13,726 nucleotides of DNA, from the NCBI GenBank assembly GCA_030043285.1, contig JASHXZ010000797.1, forward strand, positions 1 to 13,726, in the 5' to 3' direction. The stretch is from Xanthobacteraceae bacterium (GTDB lineage Bacteria; Pseudomonadota; Alphaproteobacteria; Rhizobiales; Xanthobacteraceae). This document shows, piece by piece, positions 1 to 7,394 of this stretch. The stretch's first letter is position 1; every line of letters starts with the position of its first letter. The position numbers and the translations under genes are program-made. The notes below the pieces were generated by a model that worked only from the letters and a program-made list of their open reading frames with translations, had not been told where the DNA came from and ran no database searches.

Positions 1-104
1 GAAAGTTGGCATGAGGCTAAGGGCGGCTTGTGACACTGACGTGAATACGACTGCCGCGGCAGGTGCGGCGAAGCGTCATGGGGCGTTCGTCATTCATGGG
101 GGTT

Positions 105-122
105 CCGTCATTAAAGCGTCAT
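105..122 (+). promoter_or_regulatory. Candidate Pho box upstream of phnA
   Basis: The sequence CCGTCAT-TAAA-GCGTCAT forms two 7-mers 11 bp apart, the geometry of the PhoB operator (consensus CTGTCAT-N4-CTGTCAT/C). Each half matches the consensus at 5 or 6 of 7 positions. Two further CGTCAT hexamers lie just upstream at 74-79 and 88-93 but at 14 and 18 bp spacing, so they do not extend the array in phase. The box ends 43 bp before the phnA start. No convincing -10 hexamer follows it. PhoB control of the phosphonate operon is inferred. Confidence 0.5.
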
Positions 123-154
123 CGTGCCGGGTGCTGATCGATCGCTTCAAATTT

Positions 155-159
155 GGAGG
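155..159 (+). promoter_or_regulatory. Ribosome binding site fixing the phnA start
   Basis: GGAGG sits 6 nt before the ATG at 166. It favours this start over the upstream in-frame ATG at 124, whose extra 14 codons show no family similarity. Confidence 0.75.
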
Positions 160-165
160 TTTGCC

Positions 166-1458
166 ATGGCCACGTCTGCCGCGAGAACGAGTCCTGCTGC
201 AGACGTGACGGTCGAGGTCAATGGCCGCACTTATGCGGCGCCTAAACGTCCGACCGTCGTGATCGTCGTCGACGGCTTCGACCCGGCGTATCTCGACCAT
301 GGTTTCGCCAACGGCACGCTGCCGACGCTGAAATCGTTTCGCGAGCGCGGCTTTGTCGGGGTCGCCGACTGTTCGATGCCGAGTACGACAAATACCAACA
401 ACACGTCGATCGTGACCGGCGTGCCGCCCGCGGTGCACGGCATCAACGGCAACTACTATCTCGAAGCCGAAACCGGCCGGGAAATCATGATCACCGACGC
501 GAGCCGTTTGCGCGCCGACATCATTCTTGGCGCGTTCAGCCGCGCCGGCGTGCAAACCGCGGTCGTCACCGCCAAGGACAAGCTGCTCAAGGTATTGGCG
601 CACGGCATGACCGGCATCGGCTTCTCCGCCGAATACGCCGGCCGCGCCAATAGTGCGGATAATGGCATCGCCAATGTCGAGCAAATGGTCGGGCGGGCGC
701 AGCCCGACCAGTATTCGGCCGATCTCTCGTTGTTCGTGCTGGATGCCGGCGTGAAAATCCTGTCGTCTTACCGGCCGCAGCTCATGTATCTCTCCACCTC
801 CGACTACGTGCAGCACAAGCATGCGCCCGGCGAGCCGGAAGCGGATGAGTTTCACCACGCCGTCGACCGCCGCATTGCCGAGCTGATCGCGCTCGGCGCC
901 ACGGTCGCCGTGACGGCCGATCACGGCATGAACGACAAGGCCGCGACCGACGGGACGGCCAACGTGATCTATCTCGAGGAAGAGCTGAACGCGCGCTTCG
1001 GCGCCGCGACCGTGCGCGTGATTTGTCCGATCGCCGATCCGTTCGTACGCCACCACGGCGCGCTGGGATCGTTCGTGCGCGTGCACCTGCGCCAGCCGGC
1101 GGACGTCGCCGCCATGATGGCGTTTGCCCGGACGCTGCACGGCATCGAACTCGTCCTCGATAAGCGGCAAGTTTGCGCCCAGTTCGATCTGCCGCTCGAC
1201 CGAGAGGGAGATTTCGCCGTCTTCAGCGACCGCGATACCGTCGTCGGGGCGCGACGCGAGGACCACGACCTGAGCCAGCTGGCCGGGCACCGCCTGCGCT
1301 CGCATGGCGGCCTTGCCGAGCAAGAAGTTCCGTTCCTGCTGTCGCGGCCGCTCAACGCCGCGTACCGCAAGCGCGCGAACGAACAACGCTTGCACAACTA
1401 CGACATCTTCGATTTTGCCCTCAACGGCGTCGCCCAAGACGCGCGCACGCATCGCTAG
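166..1458 (+). CDS. phnA: Phosphonoacetate hydrolase
   Basis: This 430-residue protein belongs to the alkaline phosphatase superfamily. It should hydrolyse the C-P bond of phosphonoacetate to acetate and phosphate in the cytoplasm using two metal ions, normally zinc. The family's metal and catalytic residues are all visible: D36 in VVDGFDP, nucleophile T75 in the TNTNN loop, D213 and H217 in SDYVQHKH, D252-H253 in TADHGM and H380 in LRSHGG. The D36-to-T75 distance equals that of characterised PhnA. Length is normal and there is no signal peptide. It is the first gene of a plus-strand operon with two dehydrogenases, which would supply its substrate. A candidate Pho box lies upstream, whereas some pseudomonad PhnA enzymes are substrate-induced. 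The related nucleotide pyrophosphatase/phosphodiesterase family is the main alternative, but the TNxNN and VQHKHAPG signatures point to PhnA. Confidence 0.93.
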   Translation: MATSAARTSPAADVTVEVNGRTYAAPKRPTVVIVVDGFDPAYLDHGFANGTLPTLKSFRERGFVGVADCSMPSTTNTNNTSIVTGVPPAVHGINGNYYLEAETGREIMITDASRLRADIILGAFSRAGVQTAVVTAKDKLLKVLAHGMTGIGFSAEYAGRANSADNGIANVEQMVGRAQPDQYSADLSLFVLDAGVKILSSYRPQLMYLSTSDYVQHKHAPGEPEADEFHHAVDRRIAELIALGATVAVTADHGMNDKAATDGTANVIYLEEELNARFGAATVRVICPIADPFVRHHGALGSFVRVHLRQPADVAAMMAFARTLHGIELVLDKRQVCAQFDLPLDREGDFAVFSDRDTVVGARREDHDLSQLAGHRLRSHGGLAEQEVPFLLSRPLNAAYRKRANEQRLHNYDIFDFALNGVAQDARTHR

Positions 1459-1474
1459 ACGGACCCAACGGCAA

Positions 1475-2578
1475 ATGCGCAAAGCCCGAGCCGCTGTTTA
1501 CGAAGCGCCGAATACGCCGTTCGTTCTCAAGGAATTTCCGGTTCGTCCGGCACGGCGCGGCGAAGTGCTGGTGCGGGTCACCATGTCGACCATCTGCCGC
1601 TCGGATATCCATTCTTATGAGGGCCGGCGGCCCAATCCATGTCCGGGTATTCTCGGCCACGAGATCATCGGCGTCATCGAGGAAATCGGGGAGGGGGTCG
1701 ATACCGATATGCGGGGCGACCCGCTCAAGGTCGGCGATCGCATCACCTGGAGCGAATATTTCTTCGACGGCCAGTGCTACTACCGCGAAGTCCTCGACAT
1801 GCCGCAGAAGTGTCACGGCGTGCGCAAATACGGCCATGATCTCGCGGACCAGGACCCGCACTTCCTCGGCGGCTTTGCCGAATACTGCTACATTCTTCCT
1901 GGCACCTGGATCCTGAAACTCCCCGACGAACTAACCGACGAGGAGGCCACCCCGCTCAATTGCGGTGTGGCGACGATGGCGTCAGTGACCGAAGCTGCGG
2001 AAATCGCCCTTGGCGACGCGGTCGTCGTTCAAGGCTTGGGCCTTCTTGGTCTGTACGGCGCGGCGATGGCGAAGGTCCGCGGCGCGCGCTGCGTCATCGG
2101 TCTCGATGCTGTGGCGAGCCGCCTCGAGATCGCGAAAAGATTCGGCGTCGATCACGTCATCGATATCGCGCGCGTTCCAGCGCAAGCCGTCATTGATCAA
2201 GTGCGCAAGCTTTGCCGGCCCGATGGCGCCGACGCGGTGATCGAAGTTTGCGGGGTGCCGGATGTCATCCCGCAGGGTCTGGCGATGTTGCGCACTGGCG
2301 GTCGCTATGTGCTCGGCGGCCTGGTCAATCCCGGCGCCGACGTGACGATCGACGCCAACATGCTGGTCAAGCGCTGGATCACGCTCCGCGGCATTCACAA
2401 CTATCATCCACGGCATCTGATCCAGGCGCTCGACTTCGTTATGACGAACCGCACGCGCTTCCCGTTCAAGGACGTCGTCGATTCGAAATTTGCGTTGGCC
2501 GACCTCGACGCTGCGTTCAAGCGAGCCTCGGAGCGCACCGTGCTCCGCGCCGCCATCGTTCCCGCGCTGGCAGGATAA
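1475..2578 (+). CDS. Zinc-type alcohol dehydrogenase associated with phosphonate catabolism
   Basis: This 367-residue medium-chain dehydrogenase should oxidise an alcohol to an aldehyde with NAD(P). The N-terminal GroES-like domain carries catalytic-zinc residues C41 and H62-E63 (GHE). The Rossmann fold has GLGLLG, and the aspartate ending the second strand (VIGLD) suggests NAD. The stretch GDRITWS...PQKC...KYGH resembles the dehydrogenase group found beside phosphonate genes. Oddly, the structural-zinc lobe, normally four cysteines, keeps only C101 and C113: D98 and an arginine or nearby residue replace the others. The start at 1475 lies 16 nt after the phnA stop and only a weak Shine-Dalgarno is visible; longer in-frame starts would run deep into phnA. 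Given the neighbours, 2-hydroxyethylphosphonate is a plausible substrate, but this is inferred. Confidence 0.85.
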   Translation: MRKARAAVYEAPNTPFVLKEFPVRPARRGEVLVRVTMSTICRSDIHSYEGRRPNPCPGILGHEIIGVIEEIGEGVDTDMRGDPLKVGDRITWSEYFFDGQCYYREVLDMPQKCHGVRKYGHDLADQDPHFLGGFAEYCYILPGTWILKLPDELTDEEATPLNCGVATMASVTEAAEIALGDAVVVQGLGLLGLYGAAMAKVRGARCVIGLDAVASRLEIAKRFGVDHVIDIARVPAQAVIDQVRKLCRPDGADAVIEVCGVPDVIPQGLAMLRTGGRYVLGGLVNPGADVTIDANMLVKRWITLRGIHNYHPRHLIQALDFVMTNRTRFPFKDVVDSKFALADLDAAFKRASERTVLRAAIVPALAG

Positions 2579-2581
2579 CGC

Positions 2582-4033
2582 GTGCAGTCTCCGGCGCTCA
2601 ATTTCCGTCCGCGCGGCCTTTACATCGGCGGCCGTTGGGTCGCGCCGGCCGGTGGCGGAACGTTTCCTTCGATCAATCCATCAAACATGGAAAAACTCGC
2701 GGATATTCCGTCCGCCGGCGAGGTCGATGTCGATCTGGCAGTCCAAGCCGCCAAAGCCGCTTTCAAGGAGTGGTCGCGCGTGCCGATCAAGGAACGCGCC
2801 CGCTGCCTCACGCTGTTGGCCGAGCGCATCGAGCAGAACGCCGACGAACTCGCGCTGTTCGACGCGGTCGATTCCGGCAATGCCATCGTCGGCATGCGCG
2901 GCGACATGATCTGGACCGCCGAGTGGCTGCGCTATTGCGCCGGCCTCGTCACCGAAATCAAGGGCGAGACGTTTTCGCAAGGTGACCGCCATCTCAATCT
3001 GACGCGCCGGCAGCCGTTCGGCGTCGTCGCCAAGATCAACCCGTTCAACCATCCGTTTCGGTTCTGCGCCGAAAAGGCGGCGGCGCCGCTCGCCGCCGGC
3101 AATACGGTCGTGATCAAGGGCTCGGAGCAGGCGCCGCTATCCAGCCTTCGCCTCGGCGAATTGTGCGACGGACTGTTTCCTCCGGGCGTGGTCAACATCA
3201 TTGCCGGCGACGGCAAGGTCGGTTCGGCGCTGGTGCGGCATCCCGATGTGCGGCGGATCGGCTTCGTCGGCTCGGTGCCCACCGGCCGCGTCATCGCCCA
3301 GGAGGCGGCGGTCGGCCTCAAGCGCGTCAGTCTGGAACTGGGCGGCAAAAATCCGATCGTGATTTTTCCCGATGCCGATCCCACGACGGCAGCGGCAGCA
3401 GCCATCAAGGGCATGAACATGAACCGGCAGGGGCAATCGTGCAGCTCCACATCGCGGGTTTTCGTGCACGCAGCGCTGCACGACGAGGTCGTCGCCGAGC
3501 TCGTGGCGCTGGCGGACGCGCTGCCGATCGGCCTGCCGTGGCTCAAGGAGAACGACGTCGGGCCGATCGTCTCGCAGCGCCAATTCGACCGCGTCAAGGG
3601 CTTCATCGAATCGGCCAAAGCGGAAGGCGCGCAATTGCTCACCGGCGGCGGCAAACCGTCCGATCCGGCACTCTCGGCCGGCCTGTTCATGGCGCCGACC
3701 GTATTCGATCAGGTCACGCCGGCGATGCGGATCGGCCGCGAAGAAATATTCGGCCCGGTCATGTCGGTGATGATCTGGGACGATTACGAAGACATGCTGG
3801 CGAAGGTGAACGGCGTCGAATACGGCCTGACCGCGGCCATCGTCACCAACGATCTCGCCAAAGCGATGGAGACCGCGGAGCGGATCGAAGCAGGCTACGT
3901 CTGGATCAATTCCAGCGGCCGCTATATCGGGGCGCCGTATGGCGGTTGGAAGCAAAGCGGCATCGGCGAGGAAGAGTGCTTCGACGAGATCCTCAGCTAC
4001 ACGCAGGTCAAGAACATCAACATGCGATGGTGA
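2582..4033 (+). CDS. NAD(P)-dependent aldehyde dehydrogenase, possibly for phosphonoacetaldehyde
   Basis: This 483-residue protein is a complete aldehyde dehydrogenase, oxidising an aldehyde to the acid. Visible elements are N156 in NPFNHP, the nucleotide-binding turn GFVGS near 227-231, the general base E252 in LELGGKNP and the nucleophile C287 in GQSCSS. The start is a GTG 3 nt after the preceding stop, with AGGA 6 nt upstream at 2572-2575, so translation is probably coupled. The sequence looks more like betaine-aldehyde-type enzymes than the PhnY phosphonoacetaldehyde dehydrogenase described from Sinorhizobium. Because PhnA needs phosphonoacetate, conversion of phosphonoacetaldehyde to phosphonoacetate is the best contextual guess. 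The family is certain; the substrate is not. Confidence 0.88.
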   Translation: MQSPALNFRPRGLYIGGRWVAPAGGGTFPSINPSNMEKLADIPSAGEVDVDLAVQAAKAAFKEWSRVPIKERARCLTLLAERIEQNADELALFDAVDSGNAIVGMRGDMIWTAEWLRYCAGLVTEIKGETFSQGDRHLNLTRRQPFGVVAKINPFNHPFRFCAEKAAAPLAAGNTVVIKGSEQAPLSSLRLGELCDGLFPPGVVNIIAGDGKVGSALVRHPDVRRIGFVGSVPTGRVIAQEAAVGLKRVSLELGGKNPIVIFPDADPTTAAAAAIKGMNMNRQGQSCSSTSRVFVHAALHDEVVAELVALADALPIGLPWLKENDVGPIVSQRQFDRVKGFIESAKAEGAQLLTGGGKPSDPALSAGLFMAPTVFDQVTPAMRIGREEIFGPVMSVMIWDDYEDMLAKVNGVEYGLTAAIVTNDLAKAMETAERIEAGYVWINSSGRYIGAPYGGWKQSGIGEEECFDEILSYTQVKNINMRW

Positions 4034-4064
4034 GCTTTGCCTGACCGATGCGTGCTCACATCGA

Positions 4065-5486
4065 TCAAGCGCTCATCGCCCGCAGCCTCTGGCGCGGCAT
4101 TTGGAGGGGAACGGCTGCGTGTGCCGAGCGGCCGAGCGCTACATAGCGAAACTCGGCCCGCTTCATATGCTCGATGTCGTAAATGTTGCGCAGATCGACG
4201 ATCAGCGGCTGGGCCATCACGCGCCTTAAGTGAACGAGATCGAGCGTGCGGAATTGCTGCCACTCGGTGGCAATGACCAGAGCCTCGGCGCCATCAGCGG
4301 CGGCGTAAGCGCTGTCGCAATATTCGACGGCGGGCAGCGCCAGCTTCGCCTGCTCCATACCGGCCGGATCGTAAGCGCGCACCGTGGCGCCGAGATCCTG
4401 CAGGCCCGCGATCAGCGCGGTTGCCGGCGAATCGCGCGTATCGTCGGTGTCCGCCTTGAACGTCAAACCAAGCACGCCGATGGTCTTGCCGCTGACCGAC
4501 CCGTCAAGCGCCGCGGCGACCTTGCGCGCCATGGCATGCTTGCGGGCTTCGTTCACCGCACACGCCGTCTCGATCACGCGCAACTGCATGCCGTGATCAT
4601 GCGCGGTCTTGATCAGCGCCAGCCCATCCTTGGGCAGGCATGAGCCGCCGATACCGGGGCCGGCGCGTAGGAATTTCGGACCGATGCGTTCATCGAGGCC
4701 GATACCGCGGGCGACGTCCTGGACATCGCCACCGACACATTCGCACAGATCGGCTATTTCGTTGATGAAGCTGATTTTGGTGGCCAGAAAGGCGTTGGCG
4801 GCGTATTTGATCAGCTCCGCGTTGCGACGACCGACATGGACGAACGGCGCCACGTCAAGGAGCGGCCGGTAGACGTCGGCGAGCACGGCGCGGGCACGCG
4901 CGTCGTCGGTGCCGATGACGACACGGTCGGGATGCTTGAAATCCTTGATCGCGGTGCCTTCGCGGAGAAATTCCGGGTTGGAAACCACAACGATATCCGC
5001 GTTCGGCCGGCGCGCGCGAACAATGCGCTCGATCTCGTCGCCGGTGCCGACCGGAACCGTGGATTTGGTGACCAGAATCGCCGTGTCGGCGAGCAGCGGC
5101 GCTATGTCTTTGACCGCCTCATAAACAAAGCTCAAATCGGCGTGGCCGTCGCCGCGACGCGATGGCGTGCCGACCGCGATCAAGACGACATCAGCTTCGG
5201 CAATAGCGGCCGAATCCGCCGCGAAAGTAAGACGGCCCTGGCGGACATTCGCCTCCACGAGCGCGTCGAGGCCTGGCTCGAAGATCGGAATCTCACCTCT
5301 GTTGAGGGCCGCGATGCGGCGGCTGTCCTTGTCGATGCAGGTGACATGATGGCCAAAATCGGCAAGGCAGACCCCGGATACAAGGCCGACATATCCGACG
5401 CCAATCACGGCAACGCGCAGCCTGGTGTCGCCGTTGCGAAGATAAGGGCCGCTCTGCGGAAGCGCCTTTGCGGGATCGCGCCACAT
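4065..5486 (-). CDS. ugd: UDP-glucose 6-dehydrogenase
   Basis: This 473-residue enzyme oxidises UDP-glucose to UDP-glucuronate with two NAD. The N-terminal Rossmann motif is GVGYVG (29-34), the central helix carries K227 and N231 (ELIKYAANAFLA), and the catalytic cysteine is C283 in GGSCLPKD. A C-terminal UDP-binding domain follows (GLTFKADTDDTRDSP). The ATG at 5486 is chosen because GAGGAG lies 8 nt upstream (5495-5500). This leaves about 20 residues before the Rossmann strand, more than usual, but no nearer ATG or GTG is evident. It is convergent with the aldehyde dehydrogenase gene (31 bp gap) and transcribed alone. UDP-glucuronate serves capsule and LPS sugars. In some rhizobia it also serves glucuronosyl-diacylglycerol made under phosphate starvation, which would fit this neighbourhood but is inferred. 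A GDP-mannose dehydrogenase is the less likely alternative. Confidence 0.93.
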   Translation of the reverse strand: MWRDPAKALPQSGPYLRNGDTRLRVAVIGVGYVGLVSGVCLADFGHHVTCIDKDSRRIAALNRGEIPIFEPGLDALVEANVRQGRLTFAADSAAIAEADVVLIAVGTPSRRGDGHADLSFVYEAVKDIAPLLADTAILVTKSTVPVGTGDEIERIVRARRPNADIVVVSNPEFLREGTAIKDFKHPDRVVIGTDDARARAVLADVYRPLLDVAPFVHVGRRNAELIKYAANAFLATKISFINEIADLCECVGGDVQDVARGIGLDERIGPKFLRAGPGIGGSCLPKDGLALIKTAHDHGMQLRVIETACAVNEARKHAMARKVAAALDGSVSGKTIGVLGLTFKADTDDTRDSPATALIAGLQDLGATVRAYDPAGMEQAKLALPAVEYCDSAYAAADGAEALVIATEWQQFRTLDLVHLRRVMAQPLIVDLRNIYDIEHMKRAEFRYVALGRSAHAAVPLQMPRQRLRAMSA

Positions 5487-5790
5487 TCGATCAGCTCCTC
5501 TTGTTTGGTCCGGGGCCGTACAAGCTCTGCAGCAACGCCGAGCGGGACAAACGCCGCCAGTCGGACATCGGCCCGCAATGCGCAACGTAACGGTCCAGTG
5601 CCGAAGCGCTGCTCTCGTCGCCCAGGCTTTTAGCCCGCGGCACGTGACGGCGGTGTGACTCTGAGGGGTGCTTCGTTCAAAAAATGTTCAAAAAAATGCC
5701 GACACGGTCTGTCCAACAACAAGTCTCGGTCCGCCCGAAGCCGAATCCGTCCTTCGCCGCGTAACAATAGTGTCGTAGATCGATGGGAGA
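5487..5790. other. Divergent intergenic region between ugd and the membrane-protein gene
   Basis: About 300 bp without a convincing gene. Short open frames here lack ribosome sites and family similarity. It should hold the promoters of ugd (minus) and the UPF0104-like gene (plus). No clear -35/-10 pair or Pho box was found. The only notable structure is the A-rich direct repeat at 5676-5698. Confidence 0.6.
5676..5698 (+). repeat. Tandem A-rich direct repeat
   Basis: TTCAAAAAATG is followed immediately by the same unit with one extra A. The two A-tracts are about 12 bp apart, roughly one helical turn, in otherwise GC-rich DNA. This could bend the DNA or act as an UP-like element or operator for either divergent gene. 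The function is not known. Confidence 0.6.
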
Positions 5791-6969
5791 GTGCGGCAGC
5801 GAATCACCGCGCCGTGCTGGAGCAGCATCACCTTGGATGGCGCCTCGAATGTGCTGAGCGCCATCGCGACGGCGGCCCGCAAGCGAATTGGATGGAGTAC
5901 CCTTACCGGCGCCGCCAGCCTCGCAATTGTCGCGGTATCCACGGTCGCACTGTACAAGCTGCTGCACGGCATCGACGTTCAAATTTTTGTTGCTGCTCTG
6001 AGAGCTCAGTCGCCCCGGGGCCTGCTGCTGGCGGGCGGGTTTGTCATCGCCAGCTATTTTATGCTGACGTGCTACGACGTATTTGCTTTACGCGCGATCG
6101 GCCGCAACGCCATACCGTATCGGGCGGCCGCCTTGGCGAGCTTCACGAGCTACACGATCGGACACAATGTCGGCGCGACCACCTTTACCGCTGGCGTCAT
6201 CCGTTATCGTGTTTATGCTTTCTGGGGCTTACGGATTCGCGATATCGCCGCTATCGCCTTCATTACCAGTCTCACCTACTGGCTCGGCAACGCACTTGTG
6301 CTTGGTTTCGCATTGCTGGCGGCGCCGGACGCAGTCGGCAGTCTCGATCGGTTGCCGATGCCGGGCAACCGCCTGATCGGGTTGGCGCTGCTGATCGGCC
6401 TTGCCGGCTATTTCCTGTGGCTTCTCTCCAGTCCACGCCGCCTCGGTACGTCGAACTGGCAAATTATCGTCCCCGGGCCGCGGTCGACGCTTGTGCAGCT
6501 AGCCATCGCCAGTCTTGACCTCGTGTTCGTCACCCTGGCGATGTATGTGCTGCTGCCGCCGCAGCCGGCGCTCGATTTTCCGCATTTGCTGACGATTTTT
6601 GCCACCGCCTTGCTGATCGGCGTCGCCAGTCATGCGCCGGGCAGTCTCGGCGTGATGGAAGCCGTCATGCTTCTCGGTCTGCCGCAATTCCAAAAGGAGG
6701 AATTGTTGGCTTGCCTCCTGACCTTTCGTCTCCTTTACTTTGTCCTGCCATTTGCCATCGCGGTGCTTTTGTTGGGTCTGCGTGAATGTCGCAAGGTGTT
6801 AGGCGGAGTTCGCTCGAGAAGGCGCCTGCTGTCGTCGCTTTATGTCTTGCGCAGGACTGTGAGACGGCCGCCGGCCGAAAGAGGCCGCAGCTTGGCCCGG
6901 GCGCATTCTGAACTTGGGCAGCGCGGCCACAGGAGAGCACGTGAAGAGACTTTATACGGCGACCGTTAA
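5791..6969 (+). CDS. MprF-like/UPF0104 integral membrane protein
   Basis: This protein of up to 392 residues has about eight hydrophobic segments, near residues 37-57, 77-99, 113-130, 152-177, 195-213, 233-255, 265-285 and 305-330. The motifs GHNVG (124-128), RYRVY (139-143) and HAPGSLGVME (281-290) fit the lysyl-phosphatidylglycerol synthase transmembrane family, the flippase half of MprF. The soluble aminoacyl-transferase half is absent, as in many stand-alone members. An arginine-rich tail of about 60 residues follows the last helix. The start is uncertain: GTG at 5791 has a purine run directly abutting it, while GTG at 5851 has only a weak GGATGG. The 3' end overlaps dgkA by 29 bp, so the two are probably co-translated. 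A role in lipid translocation is inferred from the family. Confidence 0.78.
   Translation: MRQRITAPCWSSITLDGASNVLSAIATAARKRIGWSTLTGAASLAIVAVSTVALYKLLHGIDVQIFVAALRAQSPRGLLLAGGFVIASYFMLTCYDVFALRAIGRNAIPYRAAALASFTSYTIGHNVGATTFTAGVIRYRVYAFWGLRIRDIAAIAFITSLTYWLGNALVLGFALLAAPDAVGSLDRLPMPGNRLIGLALLIGLAGYFLWLLSSPRRLGTSNWQIIVPGPRSTLVQLAIASLDLVFVTLAMYVLLPPQPALDFPHLLTIFATALLIGVASHAPGSLGVMEAVMLLGLPQFQKEELLACLLTFRLLYFVLPFAIAVLLLGLRECRKVLGGVRSRRRLLSSLYVLRRTVRRPPAERGRSLARAHSELGQRGHRRAREETLYGDR
6931..6935 (+). promoter_or_regulatory. Ribosome binding site fixing the dgkA GTG start
   Basis: AGGAG lies 5 nt before the GTG at 6941, inside the end of the preceding gene. It favours this start over the in-frame TTG at 6914. 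Confidence 0.7.
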
Positions 6970-7300
6970 CTCACTGCGCGGGCTGCGCTATGGCTTGCGC
7001 CACGAAACCGCCCTGCGTGAAGAGCTGATCGTGCTTGCGGCGGCTGTACCGCTCGGCATCCCGATCGCCCCGACCTGGGTCTGGTACATCGCCATGATCG
7101 GGGCGCTGCTCGGCCTTCTGAGCGTCGAGTTGTTGAATACGGCCATAGAGAAGCTCGCCGACCATACGACCCAAGAGCGCCATCCCCAGATCGGGATGAT
7201 CAAGGATTATGGCTCGGCCGCGGTGTTGTGCATGCTGTGCGTCGCGGCGCTGATATGGATCGCGGCAATTGCCCTGCGTCTTGGCCTGTTTTCACCATGA
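6941..7300 (+). CDS. dgkA: Diacylglycerol kinase (prokaryotic DgkA type)
   Basis: This 119-residue protein is close to the E. coli DgkA length of about 122. It is a small three-helix membrane kinase that phosphorylates diacylglycerol to phosphatidate at the inner membrane. The family's active-site signature is intact: E63 and N66 in VELLNTAIE, E70, D74, then K88-D89 in IKDYGSAAVL. Helices fall near residues 29-45, 46-64 and 92-114. The GTG start overlaps the end of the membrane-protein gene by 29 bp, indicating an operon. A PlcP-like phospholipase C, which would release diacylglycerol, follows 94 bp downstream, so DgkA could return unused diacylglycerol to phospholipid synthesis. An undecaprenol kinase role is possible but typical of Gram-positive homologues. 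Confidence 0.93.
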   Translation: MKRLYTATVNSLRGLRYGLRHETALREELIVLAAAVPLGIPIAPTWVWYIAMIGALLGLLSVELLNTAIEKLADHTTQERHPQIGMIKDYGSAAVLCMLCVAALIWIAAIALRLGLFSP

Positions 7301-7332
7301 CTGCGTCAATTGCTAATGCGCGTTAACCGATA

Positions 7333-7350
7333 GTGTCATTGTGCTGCAAT
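7333..7350 (+). promoter_or_regulatory. Candidate degenerate Pho box upstream of plcP
   Basis: GTGTCAT-TGTG-CTGCAAT has the 7-4-7 geometry. The first half matches CTGTCAT at 6 of 7 positions and the second at 5 of 7. It lies in the 94 bp between dgkA and the phosphoesterase gene, 44 bp before the start codon. No good -10 follows. The plcP genes of rhizobia are known PhoB targets, which makes the site more credible than its match alone. Confidence 0.42.
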
Positions 7351-7394
7351 GGAACGCAATTACGCAGCATGCGGGCAACAAATAGGCGTGATTC

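Noticed and set aside
94..1482. 462-codon open frame on the minus strand opposite phnA
   Set aside because: It is the GC-driven shadow of phnA: the peptide is Arg/Val/His-rich without motifs, and phnA has every catalytic residue.
4030..4059. Inverted repeat GTGAGC...GCTCAC between the aldehyde dehydrogenase gene and ugd
   Set aside because: The stem is only 6 bp with an 18-nt loop and no T-run. This is expected by chance and too weak to call a terminator.
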